Positions 21,701 through 29,386 of a stretch of 64,000 bases of DNA are shown here, piece after piece (within the stretch, counting starts at the first letter, position 1; every line of letters begins with the position of its first letter). This DNA comes from Sacculina carcini. Its lineage: Eukaryota; Arthropoda; Thecostraca; Sacculinidae. Below the pieces are notes generated by a model. That model was not told the DNA's origin. It worked only from the letters and a program-made list of their open reading frames with translations, and ran no database searches. The position numbers and the translations under genes were made by a program. Where the stretch lies: the NCBI GenBank assembly GCA_916048095.2, contig OU696587.1, positions 3,186,579 through 3,250,578 on the forward strand, in the 5' to 3' direction.

Positions 21701-22126
21701 ACGGTCCGCCGCTGTTGGCTGAGCTGTGCTGGTCCAGCGCGGGCATTGTTGAACGGCTGCCGGTCCAGCGGCCACCTGCTGCAGGTGCTGTTCGCGAGAC
21801 ATCTGCCGAGGGAACGCCCGGTGCAGTAGACGCAGCTCCACTGCGTCTCGCCAGCAGAGCAGAGCACAGCGCACTGACGGCACCACGTACAGAGTGGAGC
21901 GGCAGGATGCATCACCGAGTCGCAAGACTGCCTCGCACGTGTCCAGACACAGCAGCAACTGACCGTTGGCAACACGCAGGCGCGACGACGGTGGGCGCAA
22001 GCTACTGGCGGCCACTCCGAGCTGCTGCGCAACCCCAGCGTCAATTACAGACACATCGGCGCCAGAGTCGCATCGCCATCTCGCGCGGCGCGCGGCCCTC
22101 TGCGGAAACGGCAATGTGAACGGCGG
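18785..22126 (-). CDS. pol: Pol polyprotein: protease, RT, RNase H, integrase
   Basis: An open frame of about 1,110 residues. Positions are counted from 22114. The protease motif CDSGADVSVID is at 15-25. RT has FTQVDALQGYFQ near 276 and the catalytic KIVDDVLVY near 335-343 (VDD). RNase H has LETDAA (about 485), CELEML (about 526) and VVTDHK (about 554). The integrase zinc site (RLHDGHQGQ, then CRKC) spans about 720-758, and the core triad is Asp786, Asp840 and Glu876, with the standard D35E spacing. A basic C-terminal tail follows. Order and motifs fit Ty3/gypsy, perhaps the Mag-like group. The frame lies +1 relative to gag and overlaps it by 86 nt (22126-22041), so expression would need a +1 shift or separate initiation. 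All catalytic residues expected are present. Confidence 0.93.
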   Translation of the reverse strand, partial: PPFTLPFPQRAARRARWRCDSGADVSVIDAGVAQQLGVAASSLRPPSSRLRVANGQLLLCLDTCEAVLRLGDASCRSTLYVVPSVRCALLCWRDAVELRLLHRAFPRQMSREQHLQQVAAGPAAVQQCPRWTSTAQPTAADRRAHSEQLIAAFPRVFSTDGPLREMKGGAMRIDLRDDAVPYNVTAPRSVPFCHRAQAQQQLELLQQQGVIEPVSHPTDWCSPIVVVGKRKADGTPNGCRLTVDFIRLNRFVRRPTHPVRSPVEAVSSMGLGNRWFTQVDALQGYFQVSLRREHRDLTNFITPWGRFRFCRAPMGLVSSGDEFNRRGDVALSGLPDSCKIVDDVLVYTASYDEHLQRVWQLLQRFDDAGVTLNLQKFMFAATSANFCGFHINASGFTVDHKKIRALAEFPAPTDLTSLRSFLGLANQFGDFSDSIASAAEPLRQLLRKGVEWQWTTQHDAAFTAVKRALASPPVLGHFDPTRPTMLETDAAREKGLGFVLRQRDDQGCWQLIQCGSRFVSDTESRYAVCELEMLAVVWACQKCHQYLAGLPTFSVVTDHKPLVPILNEKALGDISNPRLQRMRQRLLHLTFVASWRPGAKHNIADALSRAHSQPADADADVDECSSGFFVQTLDAYTDADDLGHRTSPIDTTLEAVRAASLADDECRQLMTYVLGGFPQHKHLLPASLHPFWGVRDQLTADNGLILVGCRLLVPRCLRKDTLRRLHDGHQGQARTVQRARQTVFWSGLNNEIATAVASCRKCLQYKDSQQKEPYLTEPHPTRPFESVSADFFQHAGKTYLVYADRFSNWPLVFDCGRDTSAHQLVKMLRHVFAMTGVPTILSSDGGPQFTARHTAEFLRLWHIRHRVSSPHFPSSNGHAESAVKRVKRLIQKAAHDGNIDTDAFVAGLLEQCNAPGADGRSPAQLLYGHPVSSTVPTHPRSFLPEWQPPTAECDRRAASLHNKQVAQYNRSAKVLPPLRPGTTVALQDPTSGRWDRTGVVAMTGRRRQYAVRLPHGGLYWRNRRHLRPAANTPSPVVQPPLEVQSPPSVGTAPLPSQETRSRPASPPPPPGENVGGTSEASRTPQFRRSARTRRPPSHLSDYVCRADSAPSTT

Positions 22127-23153
22127 TTAAGCGCGTGTGTTTTTGGCCATCAACTACATCACCGATATACGGGCACATATCTAGTGTGTTCTCATCATCA
22201 ACTTCATCGGCAACATCGGCGACGTCGCGTGGAAAATTATCTCTACGACGGCGGGTACCGAGCTGCGATGAGCGACAGACGCGCGAGTAATGCCCGCGTT
22301 TTCCACAGCGACGACACATGCTCTCAGCAGCGCGGCACGGTACTGTCTGGTGGTGCCCACCACAGCGGACGCACGGGACGGAGTCATTGCTGTGCCATTG
22401 CGCGTTGCACATGCGCGGTTGCAGATGGCTTACAGCGGCGACCTCTGCGCGGGGAGCAGAAGAATCAGCCACATCGGGTCCGGTGTTCCGCATGGCTGCA
22501 GCGTCCTGGCGGGCCGACTCAGCCGTTTGACATACCTGCGTTGCCTTTTTCAGCGTCAGGTCTTTGTGTGCGACCTGCAGGAGTTGTTGCAGGGCAGCAG
22601 AGTCGGCTGTCCCCATGACTAACTGATCGCGAAGACGCTCGTCGCGGCAGGCAGGGCAAAAATCGCAGCTGGCGGCAACTTCTCGCAGAGAGCGCAGAAA
22701 TTCGCCCACATTCTCGCCGTCCCGCTGACGGCGGGTGAAAAATCGCCGGCGTTCCACCAGCACATTCTGCCGCGACTGCTGATGCTCCTCCAATAGGCGG
22801 ATACAGGCGGGCAAATCAGCCGTCGCCGGCAGCGTCAGTGAGTGGCGGATGACGCGGCACCACTCGTCGTCCAGCAGTGTCGTGAGCAGCGCTTGCTGCT
22901 GGGCAGGGCTCAGGCTATCACTGCCTGACAGTGTGGTGTACGCCAGCACGCGCTCCTTCCAGGAGGTGAAGTCGGCTGCCGATGCGGCGTAGGCCAGACG
23001 GGCTGGTGGCTGACAATGAGCCATGGTGTGTGGGGCGACTGCAGGCGAGCTGGCGGGGGCTGCCATTACAAGCTGCTGGCGAGCGAGCTGAGTCACCAAC
23101 TCTGTGAGCTGGTCCAGCTTCTGCTGTTGTTCGTCTCGCAGCGGCTGCGCCAT
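22041..23153 (-). CDS. gag: Gag polyprotein
   Basis: 370 residues from the ATG at 23153-23151. This start is chosen because the ATG spans the LTR/primer-site junction and the upstream in-frame segment lies in the LTR. A coiled-coil-like N-terminus (DEQQQKLDQLTELVTQL) is followed by a capsid-like helical region (RLAYAASAADFTSWKERVLA, then RRRFFTRRQRDGENVGEFLR). Two zinc fingers follow, CVRCGGHHQTVPC and CRRCGKRGHYSRVC, near residues 278-320. Gag forms the intracellular particle that packages element RNA. Stop at 22041, inside the pol overlap. Confidence 0.9.
   Translation of the reverse strand: MAQPLRDEQQQKLDQLTELVTQLARQQLVMAAPASSPAVAPHTMAHCQPPARLAYAASAADFTSWKERVLAYTTLSGSDSLSPAQQQALLTTLLDDEWCRVIRHSLTLPATADLPACIRLLEEHQQSRQNVLVERRRFFTRRQRDGENVGEFLRSLREVAASCDFCPACRDERLRDQLVMGTADSAALQQLLQVAHKDLTLKKATQVCQTAESARQDAAAMRNTGPDVADSSAPRAEVAAVSHLQPRMCNAQWHSNDSVPCVRCGGHHQTVPCRAAESMCRRCGKRGHYSRVCRSSQLGTRRRRDNFPRDVADVADEVDDENTLDMCPYIGDVVDGQKHTRLTAVHIAVSAEGRAPREMAMRLWRRCVCN
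23135..23152 (-). promoter_or_regulatory. Primer-binding site
   Basis: Immediately after the 5' LTR on the minus strand the sequence starts TGGCGCAGCC, the expected TGG-starting complement of a tRNA 3' end. The tRNA cannot be named by eye. The first two bases also form the end of the gag ATG. Confidence 0.7.
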
Positions 23154-23328
23154 GTACGATATATTATAGCACTCAACACAACAATAACAATAACAATACA
23201 ACAACAATAGAATGATACAACGCCACGACACACACACCACCACTGCTGTACACACACTGGCTGACGGCCGTTAGCGTCACCCACGCCTAATACCCTCGCG
23301 CCCTCTGGCGGTGTAGGCACACACTACA
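23153..23328 (-). repeat. 5' LTR of the young LTR element
   Basis: 176 bp, apparently differing once from the left LTR. It should hold promoter and RNA start; a CTATAATATAT string near its inner end could serve as a TATA-like element. Confidence 0.93.
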
Positions 23329-23515
23329 CCCATCATCCAGTGATCGTATATATTGCGGGTTATTGTTGTATTTTCTCAAAAACAGGATTGTCATTCATGT
23401 AAAACATTTTGGCTGCGCGAAGTGAAACCATGTCATCGGAAAATTTGTCGTATTCCATAGAAATTGGTCGCCGAAAATTGGCGTATTATTTTTATGTTGA
23501 TAATATTGTTTTGCT

Positions 23516-23716
23516 TTGATTTTTACTGTGCAGAAGTATATTAAGTATGATAGAGTGTGTATTATTGGAAACCAGCGCGATGATAGGTTTCATGCACTAG
23601 AAAAACTGAGTGATTGCGGTGTTATGCTTGTTTACTTGTACTGTTCTCAACATCGTAATTTACAATTAATTGCAGAAAAATTTGTGCACCGCTGTAATTA
23701 TCCTTCTGAACAATAA
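23516..23716 (+). other. Short frame conserved between family X members I and II
   Basis: A 66-codon frame in member I preceded by an acceptor-like TTTTTACTGTGCAG. Member II has a related frame at 28847-29032. Both contain RFHALEKLSDCGVM, then LYCSQ and RNLQL. It could be a transposase-exon remnant or simply conserved non-coding sequence. No family recognised. Confidence 0.35.
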
Positions 23717-24024
23717 TTGCTGTGACAAATTCATCTGCGATTAATAAGAAACAATGGAAACAGCGAAAAGTTCCACATTGTATCGTGTTTGGTCGTTGCA
23801 TGCTTGTGTTTTTACTGTTTTATGCTTGTGTGGGCTTATAATATATTCAGTTATTCTATTTGCAATTGTATTTGAAGCTTCTTATGTTGGTAACATGATT
23901 TTCAAATTTAATTGAGCCGGAATGAAAGCCAAACACCCGCACTAAGCACAATTTCTAATAACAACGCGTATCGCCCGTACGAGTGAAGCGACCGCCATCG
24001 ATGACGTCATACTTTCGTGAAAGT

Positions 24025-24144
24025 GCCTGTATCTAGGTGGCGTTGCCTGTATCTAGGTGGCGTTGCCTGTATCTAGGTGGCGTTGCCTGTATCTAGGTGG
24101 CGTTGCCTGTATCTAGGTGGCGTTGCCTGTATCTAGGTGGCGTT
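24025..24144. repeat. Terminal minisatellite, six 20-bp units
   Basis: Six consecutive GCCTGTATCTAGGTGGCGTT units. The first is the outer half of the member I inverted repeat, so the terminus itself has been amplified in tandem. Confidence 0.95.
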
Positions 24145-24640
24145 GCCTATTTGTACTATTTGTGTATTTGTCTTGGTGAACTATTTGTAATGTAATGACA
24201 CCGTATAAAGACTCCAGGTTGAGAAATGCTCATTCTCATCCGTTGACTGATTCAGCTATGGATGACAGGCCTTTGTTTTTGGAGCGGTTAGTGAGATGGT
24301 TCGATGGATGAATGTCAGACAGGAATATGGTCGGTTTGACTAGAGACATATTGGCTGTGTATCACACGTCACATATCACACAACATATGCGCTCTGTGAG
24401 ATCTTCGAGTATTGTGCCAATGAGCTGGGATTGTCGTGCATTATCACATCGAAAAATATTTATTTATATTGATTTCATCAGGCAATATTGATTTTATCAC
24501 TTCAGACAATATTGATGTGAAATATTTAACGTGTTCCGCGGAATACTTTCGTTATATTTTTTAAGATGTTGCTGAACGTCTCATCTTTCGTATGTGTGAC
24601 GGTGATATTTCACATTCTCATCATCCAGTGATCGTATATG

Positions 24641-24659
24641 CTGCAGGTTATTGTTGTTG
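24641..24659. repeat. Target-site duplication of LINE insertion
   Basis: CTGCAGGTTATTGTTGTTG, 19 bp, repeated exactly at 28676-28694. It marks the LINE insertion point in member II. Confidence 0.85.
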
Positions 24660-24672
24660 TTGTTGTTGTTCC

Positions 24673-27600
24673 TCAGGTTGTCTGGCCGAGCAACCTCGAG
24701 CTCCTGAGGAAAGACACGGCACCGACCGGGTTGTTCCACAGGTCACTGATAGATGTAATTTTGTGTTGGCGTCTGAGTTGTGTGTGTGCTGTGCAGTGTT
24801 GCATGATGTGTGTGATGGTGTGTGGTGCTGAATTGCAATCTGGACAGGTGTCATCGATTGAGTCATTCAACCTTTTCTGATATGACAGAAGGGCAGGATG
24901 ATGACCGCATCTCAACCTGGCCAGATGCACCTTGTTTTTGCGTGTGAGTGTGTTTTCTGATTTGTGTATGTCAGGTGGGTGTCTTTGTAGGAGTGTATTG
25001 TGTTGTAGTGAGTGTATGGCTTTCCGTGCGATCTCTGTGTGTATGTGTTTCTTGATTGATGTGCGTGGGGGAGCTGGTGGAATTGATGTGAAAATTTGTC
25101 TGTGGTAAAGTGTGCTTGGTGTTGTTTTTATGTTTCTGTCTGTGTTGTCTTGTGTTGTGAGGTGATGTAGTGGATGTGCTGTGTTGGTGACTGCTGCTGC
25201 GAGTGTTTGTGTGCCTCTCATGTCTAGGTGGTGTGTCAGTTTGAGTATTTTGGTTTCGTGATGAAGGTGGTCTGCTGGTGTGGTAGCTGTGCATCCTGTG
25301 ATTGTTCTGAGTGCGGTGTTTTGAAGTGTTTGAAGTGTGTTTGTGTGGCGTGTTGCGAGATTGCTAGCCCATGCGGGGCTAGCATATTCTATGACGGGTC
25401 GGATGTACTGTTTGTATATGGTGGTTGTGGTGTCTTTGTTGTGTCCGAAAGTTGTGTGAGAGAGTGCTTTCAGTGTGTTGAGGCGTGGAGTGACCTTGGT
25501 TTTAATGTTGGTGATGTGCTGTTTGAATGAGAGTTGTGTGTCGTATGTGACGCCTAGTATTTTTGGTGTGTGCGTGTGTGGGATGATCGTGTTGTTGATG
25601 GTGATTTGTGGTGTGTAGTTGTGTTCGGATGTCCAGTTGGTGATGAGTGTGGCTGTGGATTTGGCAGGTGCAATGTTCAGTTGGTTTGTGCTGAACCATT
25701 GTTGTAGTGTGTTGATGTAAGGTTGTAGTGTGTGCACTGCTGTGTCGGCGTGTCTGTGTGTGCTTGTGATTGTAATGTCGTCTGCATATGATGATATCTG
25801 TATGGATGGAGTGTTGGGTGCTGGCATGTCATGTAGGTATAGGTTGAATAGTGTTGGTGCTAAAACGGAGCCCTGAGGGACTCCGTTTGTTATGTTGCGT
25901 GTGTGAGATGATTGTCCATTGTACCTCACATGGGCGCATCTGCCAGCGAGGTAGTTGGCCAACCATCTCTTAGTGTTATTGTGAAGTGTGGTGTCTAGTA
26001 TTTTGTTTGTGAGATTGTGTCGTGGAACTCTGTCGAATGCTTTGCTGATGTCTAGTGTTATGAGTAGTGTTCTGTGTGGTGGTTTTGTTGTGTTTATGTT
26101 ACCCATCATGGTCTGTGTGAGTTTTGTGAGCAGTGTGGTTGTGGAGTGCAGTGATCTGAAGCCGTGTTGTGATTGTGATAGTGGGATTTGTGGTGTGATG
26201 AGTTTGAGTATGAGGCGTTCTGTGATTTTTGATGGTGTGCAGAGCAGTGTGATTGGACGATGTGAAGAAGGAAGCGTGGGGTCTGTGCCTTGTTTGTGTA
26301 GTGTGATGATGATGCCCGTTTTCCAGATGTGAGGTATTGTGTTGTGTGAGAAGCTGTAGTTGGATATGTTGGTGAGTGTCTGTATGCCTCGTGGACCAAG
26401 ATGTTTTAGATGGATGTTACTTATTCCATCTGGACCACAGGCTGATGATTGTTTGATGTTGTGTATGATGTGTCGTGTCTGCGCATGTGTGAATGGTGTG
26501 TATAGTGGATCTGTGCTGAATGTGTGTTTACGTCTGATGATTGTCCTGTCTTTTTGTGTAGGAGTGATGTGGCTGATGTGTGAGTAGTGGTTAATGAGTG
26601 TGTTTGCTTGTTGTTTATTTGATGGTACAGATGATGTGTCGGTCGTGATGGCTGCGTGTGTGCGTGTTATATTGCTGTTTGAGAGTGTGATGCTTTTCAG
26701 TGTGTTGTATAGTTTTGTGGTGTTTGATCTGTGATCTAGTGTTTTTATGTAGTTGTGCCAGTTCAGTGATTTTTGTTCATGTATCTTGGTGTTGATTGTG
26801 GTGTTGAGTGCGTGTATTTTTTCGGATGTATTGTGTGAGTGTGGTGTCGGAGAGTGTTTCAGTGTGTCGCGTTGTTTGATGAGTGTGTGCATTTCTTGTG
26901 TGAAGTTTGGGTTGTGGTGTTTTCTGTGTCCTTTTGGGATGTGTTGTTTGTCTGCCTTGTGTATGATGCTGTTAAATGTTTGGACTGTTTTGTTTATGTC
27001 TGTGATGTCTGTTGTGTTGAGTTGCGTAAATGCTAGTTCCGTGTCGTGTGTGAATTGTGACCAATTGGCTTTTGTGTAATTTGTGTAAGTGCGTCTGGTT
27101 GTGTTTGGTGCAGTTCTGATTTTGGTGGTGATGACGATTGGAAGGTGGTCTGAGCCAAGCTCTTTGACCACCTTCCAAGTGGTTGTGTGAGTGAGATCCG
27201 GTGTGCAAAATGTGATGTCAGGTGATGTCGAATGATAGTGTGCCTGATGTGTGGTGTGAGTGTGTTGGTGAGTGTTGTTGAGAATGTAGAGGTGTTCTGT
27301 TTGTTGTAGTATGTCTGTGCCTCTGTTGGTGAGTGGATTGTGTGTGTACCAGGCAGGATCTTTGGCGTTGAAGTCACCGCCCAGTATTGTGTTAGGTGTG
27401 TTTGTGAGGTTGCGTATATCTGGTGTGTAGTTGCGAGGTACTGTTGGTGAAGTTTGTGGTGGAATGTATACGTTGATGATTGAAATGTGTGAGTGTGAGC
27501 CAGTGCGTATTTGTATCGATTGTTGTTCTTTTGTGGTGTCGTTTGGTGGTAGTAGTGTTTGTGTCTGTGTGCTGGTGTTTGTGTAGTTGATAGTACTGTG

Positions 27601-28404
27601 TATGAGTGTGATGAGGCCACCGCCTCGACCGCTAGTGCGGTCTTGGCGGATGGTGGTATAGTTGTGAAAGGTGGGTGTTCTGTGGTGCTGTTGCAATTTT
27701 GTTTCCTGTATGAGTGCTATGTGAATGGAGTGTCGTGTGAGGAAGTGTGTTAATTCGTGTTTTTTTGTGTTGATGCCGTCGATGTTGAGCTGTAGAATGT
27801 TGATGTTGTGTGTGCGGTGTAAGTTGGTGTTTGTGCGAGTGAGAGTGTTGTTGAGATGTTGAGTTGTTGATGGAGGTGGTGGTGGTGGTGAGTGTGATGA
27901 TGATGGCAGAACTGATGGTGATGATAGTGAGGATGGTGCTGATGGTGATAGTGATGCTTGTGAGGAGGACGAAGTTGTTGGTGAGTGTGAGGGTGAACGA
28001 GTTGTATGTGAAGATGGGAATGATGGTGATGTCGGTGGTGCTGATGACCGCGATGATGTCGATGGTGATGAGACAGAGGTGACTGATGTTGATGGTGAAT
28101 GTGCCTGTGTCGGTGTACGTGCAGGTGTTGTTGAGTTTGGTGTGCATGATGAGCAGACGAATGAGCTCGTGTATTGTGTGATGTTGTGGAGTGATGTGCA
28201 TGTGGTGTGGCACCAGTTCAGGCAGGAGTTGCACTGAACTGAGCCTTTTGTGTGTCGGCGTGTAGTGAGTGGCTGTGTACATATGTGGCAGGTGTATGTG
28301 TGTCTCGGGCCTGGATGTCGTTCTACGTCTCCTGCGAGTATGAGCATACGAGAAATGATCGCGAGCGGATCATATCTCGACGCCCCCGCAGGAGACGGTG
28401 GCAT
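24673..28404 (-). CDS. LINE polyprotein: PHD finger, endonuclease, reverse transcriptase
   Basis: 1,243 residues from the ATG at 28404; the frame is open further upstream but without an ATG. In order: a 2A-like motif GDVERHPGP (residues 25-33); a PHD-like finger (CHICTQPLTT, then CNSCLNWCHTTC and CSSC, about 39-88); a Ser/Thr/Pro linker; endonuclease (LNIDGINTKKHEL, IALIQETKL, GGDFNAKDP, LGSDHLPIV); RT (AFDRVPRHNL, GVPQGSVLAP, SSYADDITIT, KILGVTYD); and a C-terminal CCHC-like finger (CPDCNSAPHTITHIMQHC). The motifs fit the Jockey superfamily. The protein is extremely rich in Thr, His and Asn, reflecting A/C-rich coding DNA. It nicks chromosomal DNA and reverse-transcribes its RNA at the nick. 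No stop or frameshift seen. Confidence 0.92.
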   Translation of the reverse strand: MPPSPAGASRYDPLAIISRMLILAGDVERHPGPRHTYTCHICTQPLTTRRHTKGSVQCNSCLNWCHTTCTSLHNITQYTSSFVCSSCTPNSTTPARTPTQAHSPSTSVTSVSSPSTSSRSSAPPTSPSFPSSHTTRSPSHSPTTSSSSQASLSPSAPSSLSSPSVLPSSSHSPPPPPPSTTQHLNNTLTRTNTNLHRTHNINILQLNIDGINTKKHELTHFLTRHSIHIALIQETKLQQHHRTPTFHNYTTIRQDRTSGRGGGLITLIHSTINYTNTSTQTQTLLPPNDTTKEQQSIQIRTGSHSHISIINVYIPPQTSPTVPRNYTPDIRNLTNTPNTILGGDFNAKDPAWYTHNPLTNRGTDILQQTEHLYILNNTHQHTHTTHQAHYHSTSPDITFCTPDLTHTTTWKVVKELGSDHLPIVITTKIRTAPNTTRRTYTNYTKANWSQFTHDTELAFTQLNTTDITDINKTVQTFNSIIHKADKQHIPKGHRKHHNPNFTQEMHTLIKQRDTLKHSPTPHSHNTSEKIHALNTTINTKIHEQKSLNWHNYIKTLDHRSNTTKLYNTLKSITLSNSNITRTHAAITTDTSSVPSNKQQANTLINHYSHISHITPTQKDRTIIRRKHTFSTDPLYTPFTHAQTRHIIHNIKQSSACGPDGISNIHLKHLGPRGIQTLTNISNYSFSHNTIPHIWKTGIIITLHKQGTDPTLPSSHRPITLLCTPSKITERLILKLITPQIPLSQSQHGFRSLHSTTTLLTKLTQTMMGNINTTKPPHRTLLITLDISKAFDRVPRHNLTNKILDTTLHNNTKRWLANYLAGRCAHVRYNGQSSHTRNITNGVPQGSVLAPTLFNLYLHDMPAPNTPSIQISSYADDITITSTHRHADTAVHTLQPYINTLQQWFSTNQLNIAPAKSTATLITNWTSEHNYTPQITINNTIIPHTHTPKILGVTYDTQLSFKQHITNIKTKVTPRLNTLKALSHTTFGHNKDTTTTIYKQYIRPVIEYASPAWASNLATRHTNTLQTLQNTALRTITGCTATTPADHLHHETKILKLTHHLDMRGTQTLAAAVTNTAHPLHHLTTQDNTDRNIKTTPSTLYHRQIFTSIPPAPPRTSIKKHIHTEIARKAIHSLQHNTLLQRHPPDIHKSENTLTRKNKVHLARLRCGHHPALLSYQKRLNDSIDDTCPDCNSAPHTITHIMQHCTAHTQLRRQHKITSISDLWNNPVGAVSFLRSSRLLGQTT

Positions 28405-28501
28405 GCGTGGAAATGAAAGTGTGAGGCGAGCGGTGTTGGTACTGTGTCTGTTGTTTGTGTATGTGTAGCGTGGTGTCACGATTTGTGCCAGTTGCACTTA
28501 G

Positions 28502-28503
<2 letters not shown>

Positions 28504-28533
<30 letters not shown>
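28504..28533. repeat. Homopolymer A/T run
   Basis: About 30 A on the plus strand (T on the LINE sense strand) in the LINE 5' leader. Confidence 0.95.
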
Positions 28534-28535
<2 letters not shown>

Positions 28536-29386
28536 CCTGTGGAACCCGGGTGACCGAAGCCGATCCCAGGAGCTCGACAACCCCGCCGTTCTGGCGAGGC
28601 TGGAAGGGTTGTTGCTGCGGTTTGGCCTCCAGATTGGAGGGTGGTCCCACGACGTAGACGTCGCAGCTCCAGGACCTGCAGGTTATTGTTGTTGATATTG
28701 CTATTCTCAAAAACAGGATTGTGATTCATGTAAAACATTTTGGCTGCGCGAAGTGAAACCATATCATCCGAACAATTTTCGTATTTAAGAGAAATTGGTC
28801 GCCGAAGTCTGTTGTATTCTATTGATGTTGATAATATTGTTTTGCTTTGGTTTTAACTGTGCAGAGGTATATTAAGTATGATAAATTGAGTATTGTTGGA
28901 AACCAGCGCGCAATAGATAGGTTTCATGCACTAGAAAAACTGAGTGATTGCGGTGTTATGGTCGACTTCTTGTACTGTTCTCAACAACGTAATTTACAAT
29001 TAGTTGCAGAAAAAGTGTGTGCATCGCTGTAAATGCTCTTCTGAACAATAATTGTTGTGACAGAAATTCATCTACATTTAATTAGAGAGAAATTGAAGCG
29101 AAAACGTTCCACATTGTCTCGTGTATAGTGGTTGCATGTTTTTGTTGTGACTTTTTTCATGCCTGTGTGGTTTTATAATATATTCAGTTATTCCATTTGC
29201 AATTGTATTTGAAGCTTTGCATGTTGGTTACATGCTTTTTCAAGTCGGTTCAACTGGAATGCCAGTCAAACACCCGCATTAACACATAGCAACGCGTATC
29301 GCCCGTACGAGTCAATCACTTGAACAGATGACGTCATACTTTCGTGAAACGGCCTGTATCTAGGTGGCGTTGGAAGGGTCTGTAGA

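Larger units (their letters stand above)
18601..23328 (-). mobile_element. Young Ty3/gypsy-like LTR retrotransposon, complete
   Basis: Two 176-bp LTRs (TGT...ACA on either strand) appear to differ at a single position (C or T in CGCCYAATACC). They are flanked by a CCCAT duplication and enclose gag and pol with all enzymatic motifs present. The element lies inside family X member I and interrupts sequence shared with member II. LTRs are identical at insertion, so near-identity implies a recent event. It is the best candidate for a currently mobile element here. Confidence 0.95.
16864..24044 (+). mobile_element. Family X transposon, member I
   Basis: Bounded by 44-bp inverted ends (16864-16907 and 24001-24044) differing at about three positions. 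The outer part reads AACGCCACCTAGATACAGGC and the inner part GAAAGTATGACGTCAT. Without the nested LTR element it is about 2.45 kb. No transposase is recognisable, so it is probably non-autonomous. Its interior (18180-18600 and 23334-24000) is closely related to member II. The superfamily is unknown. Confidence 0.7.
24660..28675 (-). mobile_element. Near-full-length LINE with intact single frame
   Basis: About 4 kb between 19-bp target duplications. The 3' end (left) finishes in (AAC)n on the minus strand, a typical non-poly(A) tail. The 5' leader (28675-28405) contains a run of about 30 T on the sense strand (28504-28533). An intact frame and exact duplications suggest a recent insertion. Confidence 0.88.
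24145..29371 (+). mobile_element. Family X transposon, member II, 5'-truncated, with LINE insert
   Basis: Lacks the left inverted end. From about 24175 it follows the interior of member I (compare 18180-18600), is interrupted by a LINE, resumes at about 28676 matching 23350-24000, and ends with the inverted repeat at 29328-29371. Its right end lies 15 bp from the left end of member III. Confidence 0.7.

Noticed and set aside
18841..22119. Several plus-strand frames of 60-280 codons opposite pol
   Set aside because: Complementary shadows of the intact, motif-complete pol frame.
27864..28082. Met/Val-rich frame opposite the LINE polyprotein
   Set aside because: Shadow of the A/C-rich LINE frame on the other strand; no domain and explained by composition.
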